Source: Gerris lacustris (taxonomy: Eukaryota; Arthropoda; Insecta; Hemiptera; Gerridae). From it: a stretch of DNA of 64,000 nt. The DNA lies in NCBI GenBank assembly GCA_951217055.1, contig OX578282.1, forward strand, positions 70,213,092-70,277,091, read 5' to 3'. Under the pieces are notes generated by a model, which was not told where the DNA came from, did not search any database, and was given only the letters and a program-made list of their open reading frames with translations. The translations under genes were made by a program, and so were the position numbers. Numbering within the stretch: position 1 is the first letter of the stretch; every line of letters starts with the position of its first letter. Below are positions 47,836 through 59,480 of the stretch, piece by piece.

Positions 47836-48480
47836 TACATTACGCGTCGAGTGCGGAAAGAAGTTTGCGGAAGTGAAGTTTGCACCCGAGTGATAGCGAG
47901 GGTAGTAAAACCACACGAGCAATGCAAAATGCCGTTTTCGCACGAGTTGCGTACCGTACTTTATCTACGATTGTTTGATTTTAATAATAAATACAGCAAA
48001 AAATAATATGTGTAAGTTCGTATCTCTCTCTTGATAAAGATGACATTAATTCATTAGTTGTATTTTTTGCCGAATTAATTATTTCTGGAGGAGTATTATT
48101 CTCCACATTTTCGTCATAGTCACTTGATTCACTCATTGATTTTCACAAAAAACTCGATATAAACAGTTACTTTTATTAAACAAACATCAAACTAGTTTTG
48201 TTAAATATAAACAAACTCGCTAATCGTGCGTAAAGCTGAAGAATTCCTCTTCTTTACCGCCCTAGGGCGGTAAAGAAGATGAACTCTTCAGAATTATGAG
48301 ACGCGCATGCACAATGAATACAAGTACGTAAAGAATAACTTTCTACGCATCTAAACAGAGATACAATGTTTATATTTCGTATCAATCGTAGATAGTAGTA
48401 CATTACGCGTCTAGTGCGGAAAGTAGCATTTTACATGCGAGTACATGCAATGTTTATATTTCGTATCAATCGTAGATAAA
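47836..48480 (+). mobile_element. TACGATTG-family element, second adjacent copy
   Basis: Arm CATTACGCGTCGAGTGCGGA to ACTTTATCTACGATTGTTTG, then the ORF relic on the minus strand, the palindrome TTTACCGCCCTAGGGCGGTAAA at about 48255-48276, ACGCGCATGCACAATGAATAC and a closing CAATCGTAGATAG at about 48385, followed by the start of another arm. It is arranged head to tail with the preceding copy. Confidence 0.75.
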
Positions 48481-48559
48481 ATATATATTTCCGTGGTAGG
48501 CTGTGAAATAGTAACTTTAGAGCCTAAAAAACAGCTTAATCCATTTTTTGATTGCGTGG

Positions 48560-49560
48560 ACTTAAAAAATCTTTTCATTACTCCTAAACTGTATTGAAAA
48601 AATTGTTTACCTCCTATGAGCTTGCCCAATTTCATGTTCCTAGCTAGAGTAGTTTAATAATTGAAATATGCCAACGGACAGACAGACAGACATAGGCCGT
48701 TATATAAGGTTTCTTTTCGTACTTGGTACAGAAACCTAAATTTAACAATAATAACAATAAAACAAAATAAAACATTTTTTTTTTTTTTTAAAAAAAGTCA
48801 ACCGGTATGATAAAATGGTAATTGATAGTATTCTGAATTACGTTGTTGCTTATCACATTCTTATCATTGACTAGCAAGTCTCTCTTTAGAAGATGAAAAT
48901 GACAATTTTGAATTTAATTGTTCTTTATTTAATAATTGCTCGTATTTAGAGTGATTTTAAAACCTGATTATATGTAAAAATGAATTATATCCTTCGAATA
49001 ATGATCTATAATACAATTATAATGTTGTAGAAAACTTGTTACGTCTTCTATCTGATTATTTAAAAAAAAAAAAAAATTTATTGCTTGAAAATGGTTGGTC
49101 AGGCCGAAACGTTGCCACGTAAACAGTAGTTTGATTTATTACCCTAAAAGGATCTATCTCTACATTTAAAAGTATTACAAAGGGTACAATTTTGGATCAA
49201 ATTGCTTATTAGGTTTCTGTACGAATAACGAAAAGAAACCTTATATAACGGCTCTATCTGTCTGTGCGTTGGCTTGTTTCAATTCATAAACTACTATAGC
49301 TGGGAACATGAAATTCGGCAAACAGGTTCATCTCGGTATTTCGGACAACTGTACACTTTTGGGGGTTTTCACATTTAATATTTCCAAGATGGTGGCCAAT
49401 ATGGCGGACGACTAAAAAAAGTTTTTAGACTCATGACATGTTATACCTACATCAATTAAAAGGTCCTGAAGTGTAGAAAAAGAATATACAACTATTAAAA
49501 TTGTGCACTTAATAATTTTAACTTAAATGTAAAGAAACCGGCGGTTATCGCCTCACGTGC
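48560..49560. mobile_element. AGGTTTCTGTAC foldback family, two opposed ends
   Basis: GCCGTTATATAAGGTTTCTT ... GGTACAGAAACCTAAA ends near 48740. Its inverted counterpart TTAGGTTTCTGTACGAATAA ... AACCTTATATAACGGCTC begins near 49206 and continues with CATGAAATTCGGCAAACAGG and AAGATGGTGGCCAATATGGC. The 460 bp between them are AT-rich. Confidence 0.65.
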
Positions 49561-51480
49561 TTACGTGAAGCGCGTCATCTTGAAATGTAATTGACTGAAG
49601 TGTTCACGAAGCATTTTGGGCCTAACTCCTCGCCCTGGTCTTCGGACTGAAAGGAGAGCATAGGCAGGGCCATTGGGGGCAGTTTCCCAAGTCTATGATG
49701 ATTTGATATTTTTTACAGTTTAATATATTTCGTAAATCACACAAAATTGTAACTCAAATGGGTGAAAATGAAAATACGAAAGAAGTTCATACTTCATACT
49801 GCATAATGTGGGCTTTTATTAGATGTTTATCTTACGTTACGACACGGAGTCTTTCATCAAGTTTTATGAAATTACGAAGAGTAATACACTATATACGAGG
49901 TATGTGTCACCGATAAGTAACATAAATACCATAAAATTTATTGAAAATGTTTAGTACAAAATGTTGCAATTTTATATAAAGAAAACGAACATACGGAAAC
50001 CGGCTATTATCACCTCACGTACTTACGTGAAGCGTACCTTACTTTGTTAATTGTAGTAACCCCGAAAAAAAGTTTGGAGTTCCTGCAAGTATAACATTTA
50101 TTTAATTATTTATTTTTTAGCGTAATTAGTAATAATGTACAACCTTCCTCATGACAATAAAGTAATAAATTGTAGTCAAAATTACTCATCGAACAAATGA
50201 TTTAACATTGTATTTCCTAACCATATATATTTATGTATATATAATTGAAAATAGTGGTGTAATTAAGATAAGTGAGCAGTTGCTCGGTTTAATTACTACA
50301 AGATTTGTGTAGAGAAAAATAATTTGAGACAAGGAAGCTCCTTACAGTGTTACCCTCATTAATACTAAACCTGACAGCTATTATTTATAGTTATTTGTTT
50401 TTTTTATTGTTATTATTTTTATTAATATACCGACTCAAAAAAATAAATATATGTATAATATATGTCTCAATTTTCGAAAAACACAGTTGTTATAAATATA
50501 ATTTGATAATGTACCCAACCTATAGGTTGTTATTTTTAACAGAAAACGTTTTTAATAATAATATTAATTTTAATTAATACATTATCTCCCTGTTTTATCG
50601 GCAGTAATAAAGAAGATATTGTTACTGGTAATTGTTGTAATGGATTTAAATGACTTACATCATGTACGTGTACGTATAACTTTTGTATAGGTGCTTTAAC
50701 CTTGTATTTCTGCATCTAAAATTACTAAATAAATAAACAAGAGAATCTATATATATAAAATTAAAGTTTTGTCTGTATATTGGTCAGAATTGAACATTTT
50801 TTTGGATACTTTTTCATTTTATACATTCCAAAAACCGAATCCGGCCTTAACTTTTTCGTGTATGTATGTCTGTCGTCACCAGTCCGGCTTTATAGTTTAT
50901 AGGTGCAAAACTGGCTACACGAAATCGATTAATTTTTTTCAGTGGTGAGCGCAAACATGTTACAGGCTTGGTTTCATCGAAAACCTACAAAAATTAAGTT
51001 GACCAACCAAACCAAATCCACAGACTCGCTAATCAAAATGTTTGGGTACTTCTAGACCACCTAGAGACTCGCGGTTTTTGCGTTTGGTCGAAAATTTACC
51101 CAAATCGACTGGAAAATCAGAAAAGTTATTTTTAAAAATATGTTTACCGCTCTAAAAATTGAAAGATGGCGGACGCAACTTTAAAGTTTATTGGAGGCTT
51201 ATTGCGGCTAAACGGTATGTGGTATCGAAAAGCAGACTGCACCAGCGGTAACTGATTTAAAAATATCTACAACTTTGGTCCTATGACTTTTTGTCGTACC
51301 TCCATCGGTTCTACCTTAAATAGAGTTAAATCTGTTGTTCTTTTTTAATTTTTGACTTTGAGCTCTTATGGTATCCGTAATTGTTGAGCGATTTAATTTC
51401 TGATTAGGGAGCTTAAACCTCACACTAATGCTCTTTAAATCGAGTATTTAGTATTTTATTAATTGTTCCTAGAACTAGAG
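49561..51480. other. Non-coding, mixed unique and repeat sequence
   Basis: CTCACGTGCTTACGTGAAGCG at 49551-49571 and CTCACGTACTTACGTGAAGCG near 50015 are family traces. A locally GC-rich stretch lies at 49625-49690. A minus-strand ATG at 50715 runs 19 codons to a GTAAGT donor at 50658 but has no hydrophobic core. No gene is accepted. Confidence 0.45.
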
Positions 51481-51484
51481 TTAT

Positions 51485-51632
51485 TAATTATTTATCTACG
51501 ATTGATACGAAATATAAACATTATATCTCTGTTTAGATGTGTAGAAAGTGATTATTTACGTACTTGTATTCATTGGGCATGCGCGTCTCATAGTTCTGAA
51601 GAATTCCTCTTCTTTACCACGCTAGCGTGCAA
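51485..51632 (-). repeat. TACGATTG-family end fragment
   Basis: TTATCTACGATTGATACGAA, TGTATTCATTGGGCATGCGC and TTCCTCTTCTTTACCACGCTAGCGTG. It stops at the palindrome, and unrelated sequence follows. Confidence 0.7.
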
Positions 51633-51824
51633 AACTATTTAGGCATTTTATTGCATTGCTAGGCCTGAATGATAATAGGCAACATAGCCACTCATACCTA
51701 GCATGAGCCCCTGGTGCCCGGGGCGAAGGCTAGTAAAAAATAATTATGAAAAAGAATAAAAGAAAAGAAGAAATCATATTTTACCATTTTGGTAGTATTC
51801 ATACTACAGAAATAAATATAGAGG

Positions 51825-52230
51825 CCCGTGGTTCAAATCCCGGCGCTGGAGTGTATTTTTTTAAGTAAAGAATATAAAACAATAAACCTAAAGAATTCAA
51901 AACGAAGAACCAAGTTAAATAAAGAATATAAAACAAAGAACCTAAAGAATTCAAAACGAAGAACCAAGTTAAATAAAGAATATAAAACAAAGAACCTAAA
52001 GAATTAAAAATAAGCCAAGTTTTGCGTAAAACGTTGTAAGATCATTAGTTTAGCCAATCTCTAATACATCCAGTACAACCAAGTTAAGTAAAGAATATAA
52101 AACAATGAACCTAAAGAATTCAAAACGAAGAACCAAGTTAAGTAAAGAATATAAAACAAAAAACCAAAAGAATTCAAAACGAAGAACCAAGTTAAGTAAA
52201 GAATATAAAACAAAAAACCTAAAGAATTAA
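51825..52230. repeat. 54-bp tandem repeat in two blocks, tRNA-like start
   Basis: Preceded by a B-box-like GTGGTTCAAATCCCGG at 51829-51844. The landmark AATATAAAAC occurs at 51871, 51925, 51979, then 52094, 52148 and 52202, a 54-bp period interrupted once by a spacer (AAGCCAAGTTTTGCGTAAAA...) that recurs after the second block. The whole unit of about 223 bp is thus duplicated. Confidence 0.9.
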
Positions 52231-52282
52231 AAATAAGCCAAGTTTTGCGTAAAACGTTGTAAGATCATTAGTTTAGCCAATC

Positions 52283-52441
52283 TCTAATACATCCAGTACA
52301 AGTAAGTTCTACTAAGTCTAATACATCCAGTACAAGTAAGTTCTACTAAGTCTAATACATCCAGTACAAGTAAGTTCTACTAAGTCTAATACATCCAGTA
52401 CAAGTAAGTTCTACTAAGTCTAATACATCCAGTACAAGTAA
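52283..52441. repeat. 34-bp tandem repeat, about 4.7 copies
   Basis: The unit CTAATACATCCAGTACAAGT plus AAGTTCTACTAAGT follows the second spacer. ATACATCCAG recurs every 34 bp from 52287. It grew out of the end of the 54-bp repeat spacer. Confidence 0.95.
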
Positions 52442-52810
52442 GGAATGTTGTTTGTCTGTACCCCTCCACAAATTCAAACTTTTCTTTCCCAAATTACTCT
52501 TCGCGTTTAAATTTAAAAACATTTTCTAACTTGGCAATTACTCAGCACAAATAGGTTAAACACTTTGTTGTTACTTAATTTATATTTTTTCTATGGTTTA
52601 TATTAAAAAAAAATTTTTGTATATCAAATGTTATGCAATGTCGCATACATCGTACTTTTACGTCGCACTTTTTATCCTCGAGCTGCGTAATTGTCAAGTT
52701 AAAGAAAGAAAACAAAACGAAGAACCATGTCGAGTAAAGGTGGAAATACACATGCCAATAAAAAAGCATGATAGTGGCGAGTAACTATCATACCAGCAGC
52801 AGGCATGGTT
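52442..52810. other. Non-coding spacer
   Basis: AT-rich. Open frames on both strands (52575-52784) have no recognised domain and include GAGTAAAGGTGGAAATACAC-type low-information sequence. Nothing else is seen. Confidence 0.4.
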
Positions 52811-54122
52811 TTTTAGGTTTCTGTACAAAGTAAAAAAAGAAACCTTATATAACGGCTCTGTCTGTCTGTCTGTCTGTTGCGTGTTTCAATTCATAAACTA
52901 CTATAGCTAGGAACATGAAATTCGGCACACAGGTGCATCTCGGCATTTGTGAAAACTGGACACTTTTCGATTTTTCAAATTTAATATTTTCAATATGCGG
53001 CGGGTGACTAAAAAAAATGTTTTTAGTCACCATGACATGTTATACATCAATTTAAGGGTCTTAAAGTGTAGAAAAAGAATATGCAACTATCAAAATTTCA
53101 CGCTTAATGTTTTCAAGATGGTGGCCAATATGGCGGGCGACTAAAAACGTTTTTAGTAACCATGACATGTTACTTACGTGAAGCGCGCCTTACTTTGTAT
53201 TTTAATCTTCCGAGCTTACCGAAGGTAACGTAAGCATCCTTCTGATAAACGATATTTTAATATGTCTTTGGATTCAAAACTCCCAGGACAGAAATCTGTT
53301 TCAGACATTAGGGAACGTTTACGGTATCGAGTATGTCGGTCGATATGTAGGTCTGTCAGTCGGTTTGTAAGTCTGTCAGTCGGTTTGTAGGTCCGTCAGT
53401 CGGTTTGTAAGTCTGTCTGTCGGTTTGTAGGTCAGTCAGTCGGTTTGTAGGTCTGTCAGTCGGTTTGTAGGTCTGTCAGTCGGTTTGTAGGTCTGTCAGT
53501 CGGTTTGTAGGTCTGTCAGTCGGTTTGTAGGTCTGTCAGTCGGTTTGTAGGTCTGTCAGTCGGACTGTAGGTCTATCGCTTCACATTTTTGCGAACCACC
53601 ATATCATAAACAAGTAAGGCGTGCTTCACGTAAGTACGTGAGGCGATCATCGCCGGTTTCTGTACGATTAACTTAAAATTATTAAGTTTAATAGTTGCAG
53701 ATTCTTTTTCTACACTTTAAATTGATGTATAACATGTCATGGTGACTAAAAACATTTTTTTAGTCACACGCCATATTGGCCGCCATCTTGAAAATATTGG
53801 GTGTGAAATTTTAATAGTTTCACATTCTTTTTCTACATTTTAAGATCTTTAATTTGATGTATAACATGACATGGTGACTAAAAACATTTTTTTAGTCACC
53901 CGCCATCTTGATAATATTAAGTGTGAAATATCGAAAAAGTGTCCAGTTTTCACAAATGCCGAGATGCACGTGTGTGCCGAATTTCATGTTCCTAGCTATA
54001 GTAGTTTATGAATTGAAACAAGCAACGTACAGACACCAACGGACGGACAAACAGACAGACAGACAGACAGACAGAGCCGTTATATAAGGTTTATTTTTTT
54101 ACTTTGTACAGAAACCTAAAAC
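52811..54122. mobile_element. AGGTTTCTGTAC foldback element, 1.3 kb, long inverted arms
   Basis: The ends are TTTTAGGTTTCTGTACAAAG (52811) and CTTTGTACAGAAACCTAAAA (to 54122), perfect over 20 bp. The arms of about 400-500 bp contain, in mirrored order, ATATAACGGCTCTGTCTGTC, CATGAAATTCGGCACACAGG and CACCATGACATGTTATACAT. The centre holds a 20-bp tandem repeat and CGTGAGGCGATCATCGCCGG. No transposase ORF. Confidence 0.85.
53331..53570. repeat. 20-bp tandem repeat, about 12 copies
   Basis: The unit GTCAGTCGGTTTGTAGGTCT, with a few TTGTAAG and CTGTCTG variants, sits at the centre of the foldback element. It probably expanded from a GACAGACAG-family motif. Confidence 0.95.
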
Positions 54123-54540
54123 GACTTATTTGAGTTTTATGAAATTTGGAATTTGGATGGTAGGTCATAATTAGCCCATTGTTGGTATCATAAACAATTT
54201 CAACCTTCTGCACTAATCGCTTTCTCTTCCACATGCGCAAAAACTTTTGATTTATTAACCTCTATATCATTAAAAGTCCTCATCCAATTTTGAAGAAATT
54301 TTGATTGATAGTCATAAATTAACCCACACATGGTCAGAAATTAATTTTAACTGTCTGATCTACCCTTTAATTCATGTAGAAAAACCATTTTGATAGAGAA
54401 AAGAAAAAAAAAAAAAAAAAAAAAAAAAACAGGAAAATAATAAATAAATTAGACAATAATAGGGTCGTAAAGGCAAGTTATTAAAATTCGCGAAAAGATA
54501 CGATGAAGCTATGCGCCACACTAATTGGCTGATTATTTTA
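54123..54540 (-). repeat. GACAGACAG family, inverted copy
   Basis: ATGGTAGGTCATAATTAGCCC, TCTTCCACATGCGCAAAAAC and CGCCACACTAATTGGCTGAT match the reverse of the 45656-46258 copy. The foldback element at 52811-54122 inserted in it, since the other half lies at 53205-53345 within the complex. It contains an A run of about 27 bases near 54403-54429. Confidence 0.6.
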
Positions 54541-55203
54541 ATATAAATCCCAAGTTCAAAAAAAACTATAATCGTTATTTTTGTAATTATTATAATTATT
54601 GTTTTATTTTACATTGTATAGTTAAGTGCTATAGGTTTGAAGTTACTATACAGCTATAATATTGTGTTATTATGTATTTACATATTATATAATTATACCG
54701 AGGTAAGTAATTAACTTCACAATAAATTTATGACTTAAAAAAAAATAATAATAAAACGAATACTGTATTTTTGTATAGCCATTAAAAATATCTTGTTTCT
54801 TTTTTTCAAATAAATACAATAATTATAAATTGTATTCATCTTCTGTTTAATGGGAGTTTAGAGATATTCAATTAAATTGTCTTTCAGATAACAAATTTTT
54901 ATTATTAAATTGAAACAGGATATATTTTTAAGCGAACAATTTATAGGGATATGAATAACAGCGAACTTTATAACACCGCTTAACTAACACACGTGTAAAC
55001 AATAAAATTAAAAAGAAATAAAACAGGGAGCTCGAGCTTCAGACCATTTTATGTTTCCACAATGTAAATCATGAGAACAAAAGAGTTTTAGAAGAATCAA
55101 TAAAATCAAAAATCTTGCAATCGCTTGAATATATTTAAATGGAATTTGATAGGTTTTAACAAGTTTTTTTTTATTTTATTAATTTTTAGTCGAGGAGATA
55201 CCG
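54541..55203. other. AT-rich sequence, nothing recognised
   Basis: Very AT-rich with no open frame, tRNA or repeat boundary detected. Confidence 0.5.
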
Positions 55204-55757
55204 TGTATAATAGTTATTTATGCAACTAGGAAGTAAAGTAAGTCATTATTCCCTGAGCGAAAAAGTTGGTTCTTGAGGCGAAGCCGAAGGAACCATGGTC
55301 CCTAAATCCCGAGGGGCGGCCGAGGGAGATAATTATCGCGAGAGGGATAATGGCACTTTACTCCCGAGGTACATACTACATACAATATTTTATCTCCAGT
55401 AGGAAGAAAATACACATTTTCGTCCATTGCACAGTTTTTATTTATTATTTTAATAAATAACAATTATTATTAGCACTTTTAATAGCAGATATAAGAGATT
55501 CAATATTAAAAACAAATAAGAATTGGAATTAAACTCAAATAGAAGGTTATTTGGATGCAGGTTATAAACAAAGATAAACATGGTCGAAAAACTAAGTGCC
55601 GCCAACCTGATTTCAACAACTTCATTACATTAGCCATTCATTTTTTACTATTTATAAAATAATTAAGTTGCAATCATTACTTTTTTGCCCTACTTTACTT
55701 TTTCGCCCTACTTTTACTTTTTCTTCATACTTTTTGAGCTCAGGGATGAAAAGACTT
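55204..55757 (+). repeat. Dispersed repeat, copy 2 (pair with 2297-2835)
   Basis: Starts AGTTATTTATGCAACTAGG, includes GAGGCGAAGCCGAAGGAACC and ATTTTATCTCCAGTAGGAAG, and ends GAGCTCAGGGATGAAAAG. It has one larger indel near the start and scattered substitutions against copy 1. Confidence 0.75.
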
Positions 55758-56870
55758 ACTTTTTTAGTCCCTCTAAACTAATTCAAAATAAATTATAAAA
55801 AAAAATTAATAAAATAAAAATAAAGAATAATTTTACTAAAAAGGTGAAGTTAGTTTATATTTTATTTATTACCATTGTTATTATTTATATTATTTTTATG
55901 TGGTAGGTATCTATATTCTTTTCCACATAATAATAATTATTATCATTTTTTGAGACAATTGATGTTAAATGCTTATTAAGATAATATTATCAATATAAAA
56001 AATTGACTTACAACATGACGTGATTTTTATACATTTGGGTATTTTAGACTGTTAATGTTTTGTATTATCCTGTATAATATGTTTCATCAAAATGTAACTA
56101 TCTTTAGTAAGTTTTTAAATTAATTATAAATTTTTATGACTTAAGGGGGGGCCACCTAACACGATCCACTCAATATCTCCGGAATCTACTGCAGAAAAAA
56201 AGACGCGGTTTGCTGGGTTCTATGTTAACTTAAAATGCGATTACAGAAAAAAATGCTAAGCACTTTGAGCGCTAAAATGCTCTACAGCAGTACTTTAAAT
56301 ATGAAAAAGTTAATAGAAGACATATTTTTAAGGCTAAAATGAGATTCTATGGCTTAAAATAAAAACTTTTTACTCTTGGCATTTTTTCTCCAAGAATTAA
56401 AGTTTCAAAATATGAGTATTCAACTCAAGTCTAACAGCTAAAATAATTGATCTAATAAAAAAATGTAAAATAAAGAGTTCTTATTTTGAGCCATAAACTC
56501 GAAATCCATTCTTTTGTATTAATTACAAGGGTTCTAAACAATAGTCTACCCTAAAAAAGTCAATAAGGTTTGTGTGTTTGTCTCCCCAAGACATTGCGAC
56601 TCCTGGGGAAGTTCTATATTTAATATTCCTTTATCTTAATAGTTGATTAGACTAAGGGATATGATCACAATTATAAACACAAGTGTGATATTCCTTTGTC
56701 CCAAGATACATTAGAATAAATATCCCTTCGTCTTAACAGTAATTTAGACTAAGAATATATGCAACTCTGTATAATGTTCCTATGGCGAAATAACTATTAA
56801 CACAAAGAGATATAGGGGGATGCTAAAGTAAAAAGGTACCATTACAGGCAACTTTTTTGCTCTTTTTACT
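55758..56870. other. Non-coding, AT-rich
   Basis: Includes a possible relic of the CTCCCCTTAT element at about 56620-56840 (GTGTGATATTCCTTTGTCCC appears in both). Otherwise no features were recognised. Confidence 0.45.
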
Positions 56871-57190
56871 TTCCATATAAAGAGAAAGTATTTTAATGGC
56901 ACGAAAATTCGATTTTGATGGATTTACACGTTTTGAGGTCCCTTGAGTCCAAAAAAGTAGTTATTAAAAAAAATGTCTGTCGTCTGTCTGTGCAGACACC
57001 TGGAGTCTAAACTATTTGACGAAATTCAGCATACATATTCAGAAAAATCATACCCCAAGGAGATATTAATTTTACCTTCAAATTTGGGGGCGCTACTCCT
57101 TAAAAACTATGAAATAAGTATTTCTCGAAAACGGTTCCGACGATCTTGATTAAAATAATCTAAAATGTAGTTCATTTAAATAGGAATTTA
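56871..57190 (-). repeat. GAATCGAACCCGG family, partial copy
   Basis: TTTTGATGGATTTACACGTTTTGAGGTCCC, GTCTGTCTGTGCAGACACCTGG and AATTTGGGGGCGCTACTCC mirror 43230-43490. A poly-G run follows near 57303-57315. Confidence 0.65.
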
Positions 57191-57394
57191 ATTTATTTCG
57201 TTTTTTTTATCATAAAATAATGTTTTTTGTTGCAATTTATTACAAATCTTATGTGTATCCTGAAAAATGAGGCGACAAAAATAGTTGGTCATCTTGGAGG
57301 GTGGGGGGGGGGGGGGCCTCAAAACAAATCTTGCACACGGGCCTCAGCAGGTCTAGTTCCGTCTCTGCAACTGGAGATAAAAGTTATTAACTAA

Positions 57395-57475
57395 CATCAA
57401 TTCTTTAGTAAGTTACTTCTTTTTGGTGTCTTTTAAGTTCGTCCGCGGGACGTAGCATGCCCATAAGATGTTAAA
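57395..57475 (+). repeat. GCGGGACATAGC family fragment
   Basis: TAACATCAATTCTTTAGTAA then TTCGTCCGCGGGACGTAGCATGCCCATA, corresponding to the inner part of the foldback family arms. Confidence 0.5.
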
Positions 57476-57609
57476 AAATCGGTCCGAGACAACTCAAACT
57501 TTCTCATCTACGAGTTCATATAATTACTTTGCCCAATCTTTTCCATGTATTAGTTTTCGAGTTTTCGTTGGTACATTTAATTATTATTGAACATTATATC
57601 AAAATTAAT

Positions 57610-57870
57610 CATAAAAATAACTTCTCCCTGGCGGGGAATCGAATCCGGTCTCTCTCTGTCCGCATTATTAAGCTCTTTTCTCAGGAACCAGATTTTTCCC
57701 GGGAAAACGGCTTGTATCGTTAGATTTGTTCTTAAATGGACTACTTTTTAGAATTGCTTAATCGAAATCGTCGGAACCTTTTTCAAGAATATTTTTTTTC
57801 ACGTTTATCAAAGCTTTTGAGGGTTAGCGCCCCCAAATTTCATTTCTCGATTTCGCCTCGGGGCACAGTT
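57610..57870 (+). repeat. GAATCGAACCCGG family, copy
   Basis: TGGCGGGGAATCGAATCCGG, CAGATTTTTCCCGGGAAAACG and GTTAGCGCCCCCAAATTTC in family order. It stops at CTCGGGGCACAGTTGTTCAAAATGAG, which is mirrored at 59300-59325; the right end of the family resumes at 59327-59480. A segment of about 1.45 kb has therefore inserted in this copy. Confidence 0.65.
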
Positions 57871-59325
57871 GTTCAAAATGAGAATTTAGGAGGACAAAAA
57901 TGAATTTTTCGACTTAGCAAATTTTTTATAAAAATTATCTTTTTCTTTTCTAAGATGTCTGAATAGATGATATCTACAATTATTTATTTTTATCTTTACG
58001 TTTAATGTACTTTGAACGCGTTAGAAATGAGTGTTTGTATTGTATTATTTAAAACCAACAATTTTCAGTCTTTTATGAAATGTTTACTGTTTTTTAAAAA
58101 TATAGTTTTTAAACAGCTTTCATATATTTCATCATGATTACTCTTAAACAAGGCATGTTGTTGTGATTTATTCCATTTTCTTATTTTTTTACTTAATTTA
58201 TACCCATAAATTCACTCAAATTCGATTTGCACTAAAAATTGTGACTTTAAACTAAATACCAAATAAATGGTGGACAATAACTCTCGTGTAGTAAAAAATC
58301 ATGGGGAGATATATACATAGATTTTTTGGGGCAAGGTTATACTTCAAGAATATCACCATTTTGTTTGCCTTTTTTTGCCTTTAAGAAAGAAATGCTAAAT
58401 TTGTGGAGCTGGGCAAAAGAATTCAACAATTTCGACTTAGCCCAATCTCGTCTAGTTAATGCTGATCTCTAGAATTAGGTATTTCTTCTCCTCATGCTTA
58501 TATTAGATCCTTTGAGGGTCATTAGGGTTTATATAGCTTATTAGGATGAAAATTAAAAGTTTGCAGATACGAGGAGAAGAAAATAAAAGCTTAATAAAAG
58601 CCAGAAAAGCTTTAGAAGTGAAATGAGGCTTTTAGTCGATATGCCAAAACAAGGATTCGGTAACGGTAACACAAATGATGGCAACACTGTTCATTTTTTC
58701 TTAACCCTGCTGTAGTATCCAAAATAACTGGGAACGATGAACATTTAATTTATAGATTTAGAGTTATTTAGTCTGCTCTGGCAAGTAGTTGTAAACTAAG
58801 TCCTGCAAAATATGATAAAGATACTATTACCACAGCAAGATTCTATGTGTCATTATATGAATGGTATCCCATGCCTCCTACAGTCCGTAAAATACATGGT
58901 CATGACATAATTTAACATTTTTTTATTAGCTATAGGCCAATTAGCTGAAGATGCTCAAGAGGCAAGACACAGTTAGGTGGAATATTATAGGCTCCATAAT
59001 TTAAGATAACTGCCACACTAATTAATTATGGCAAAAGTTGTCAAGAATAAAAAAGTTTTATTTTTTATTATTGAAAACATATTAAATATATTAATGATAT
59101 TAAGTATATGAAAAAAAAAATTAGTTTCCATTTCAGGTGTACTAAGCTGTTAATTATATGCATAACGTCACAATAATAATAAATATTTTTCATATGGATT
59201 TATTTATTTTAATGAATATGCCACATCTTTTATGTTTATAAACGATTTTATCCGTTATATTGCCTCTAAATGCTTTCAATTATTTTTGTCCTCCTAAATT
59301 CTCATTTTGAACCACTGTGCGGGGT
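57868..59325. mobile_element. Insertion of about 1.45 kb with inverted ends in the repeat copy
   Basis: CACAGTTGTTCAAAATGAGA then ATTTAGGAGGACAAAAATGA at the left (57866-57903) is the reverse complement of TTTTTGTCCTCCTAAATTCT then CATTTTGAACCACTGTG at the right (59284-59320). The interrupted repeat reads on across it (CCTCGGGG before, CGGGGTATGATTTTTCTGAA after). CACAGTGGTTCAAAATGAGAAT-type ends with internal AATTTTT suit a Tc1/mariner- or hAT-like element (CAGTGGTTC). No transposase ORF is evident. Confidence 0.7.
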
Positions 59326-59326
59326 A

Positions 59327-59480
59327 TGATTTTTCTGAACATCTATGCCAAATTTCGTCAAAATCTGCCAAGTAGTTTAGGCTCCAGGCGTCTGCACAGA
59401 CAAACGACAGCACCTCAAAACGTGTAAATCCATCAAAATCTCAAAAACGAATTTTCGTACCATCACAATATTTTCTCTTT
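59327..59480 (+). repeat. Right part of the interrupted GAATCGAACCCGG-family copy
   Basis: GGTATGATTTTTCTGAACAT, AATTTCGTCAAAATCTGCCA and CAAAACGTGTAAATCCATCA continue the family from where 57866 stops. Confidence 0.65.

Noticed and set aside
50659..50715. Minus-strand ATG with 19 codons then GTAAGT, as takeout exon 1
   Set aside because: The donor phase is 0, but exon 2 needs one preceding base, and the peptide is not hydrophobic.
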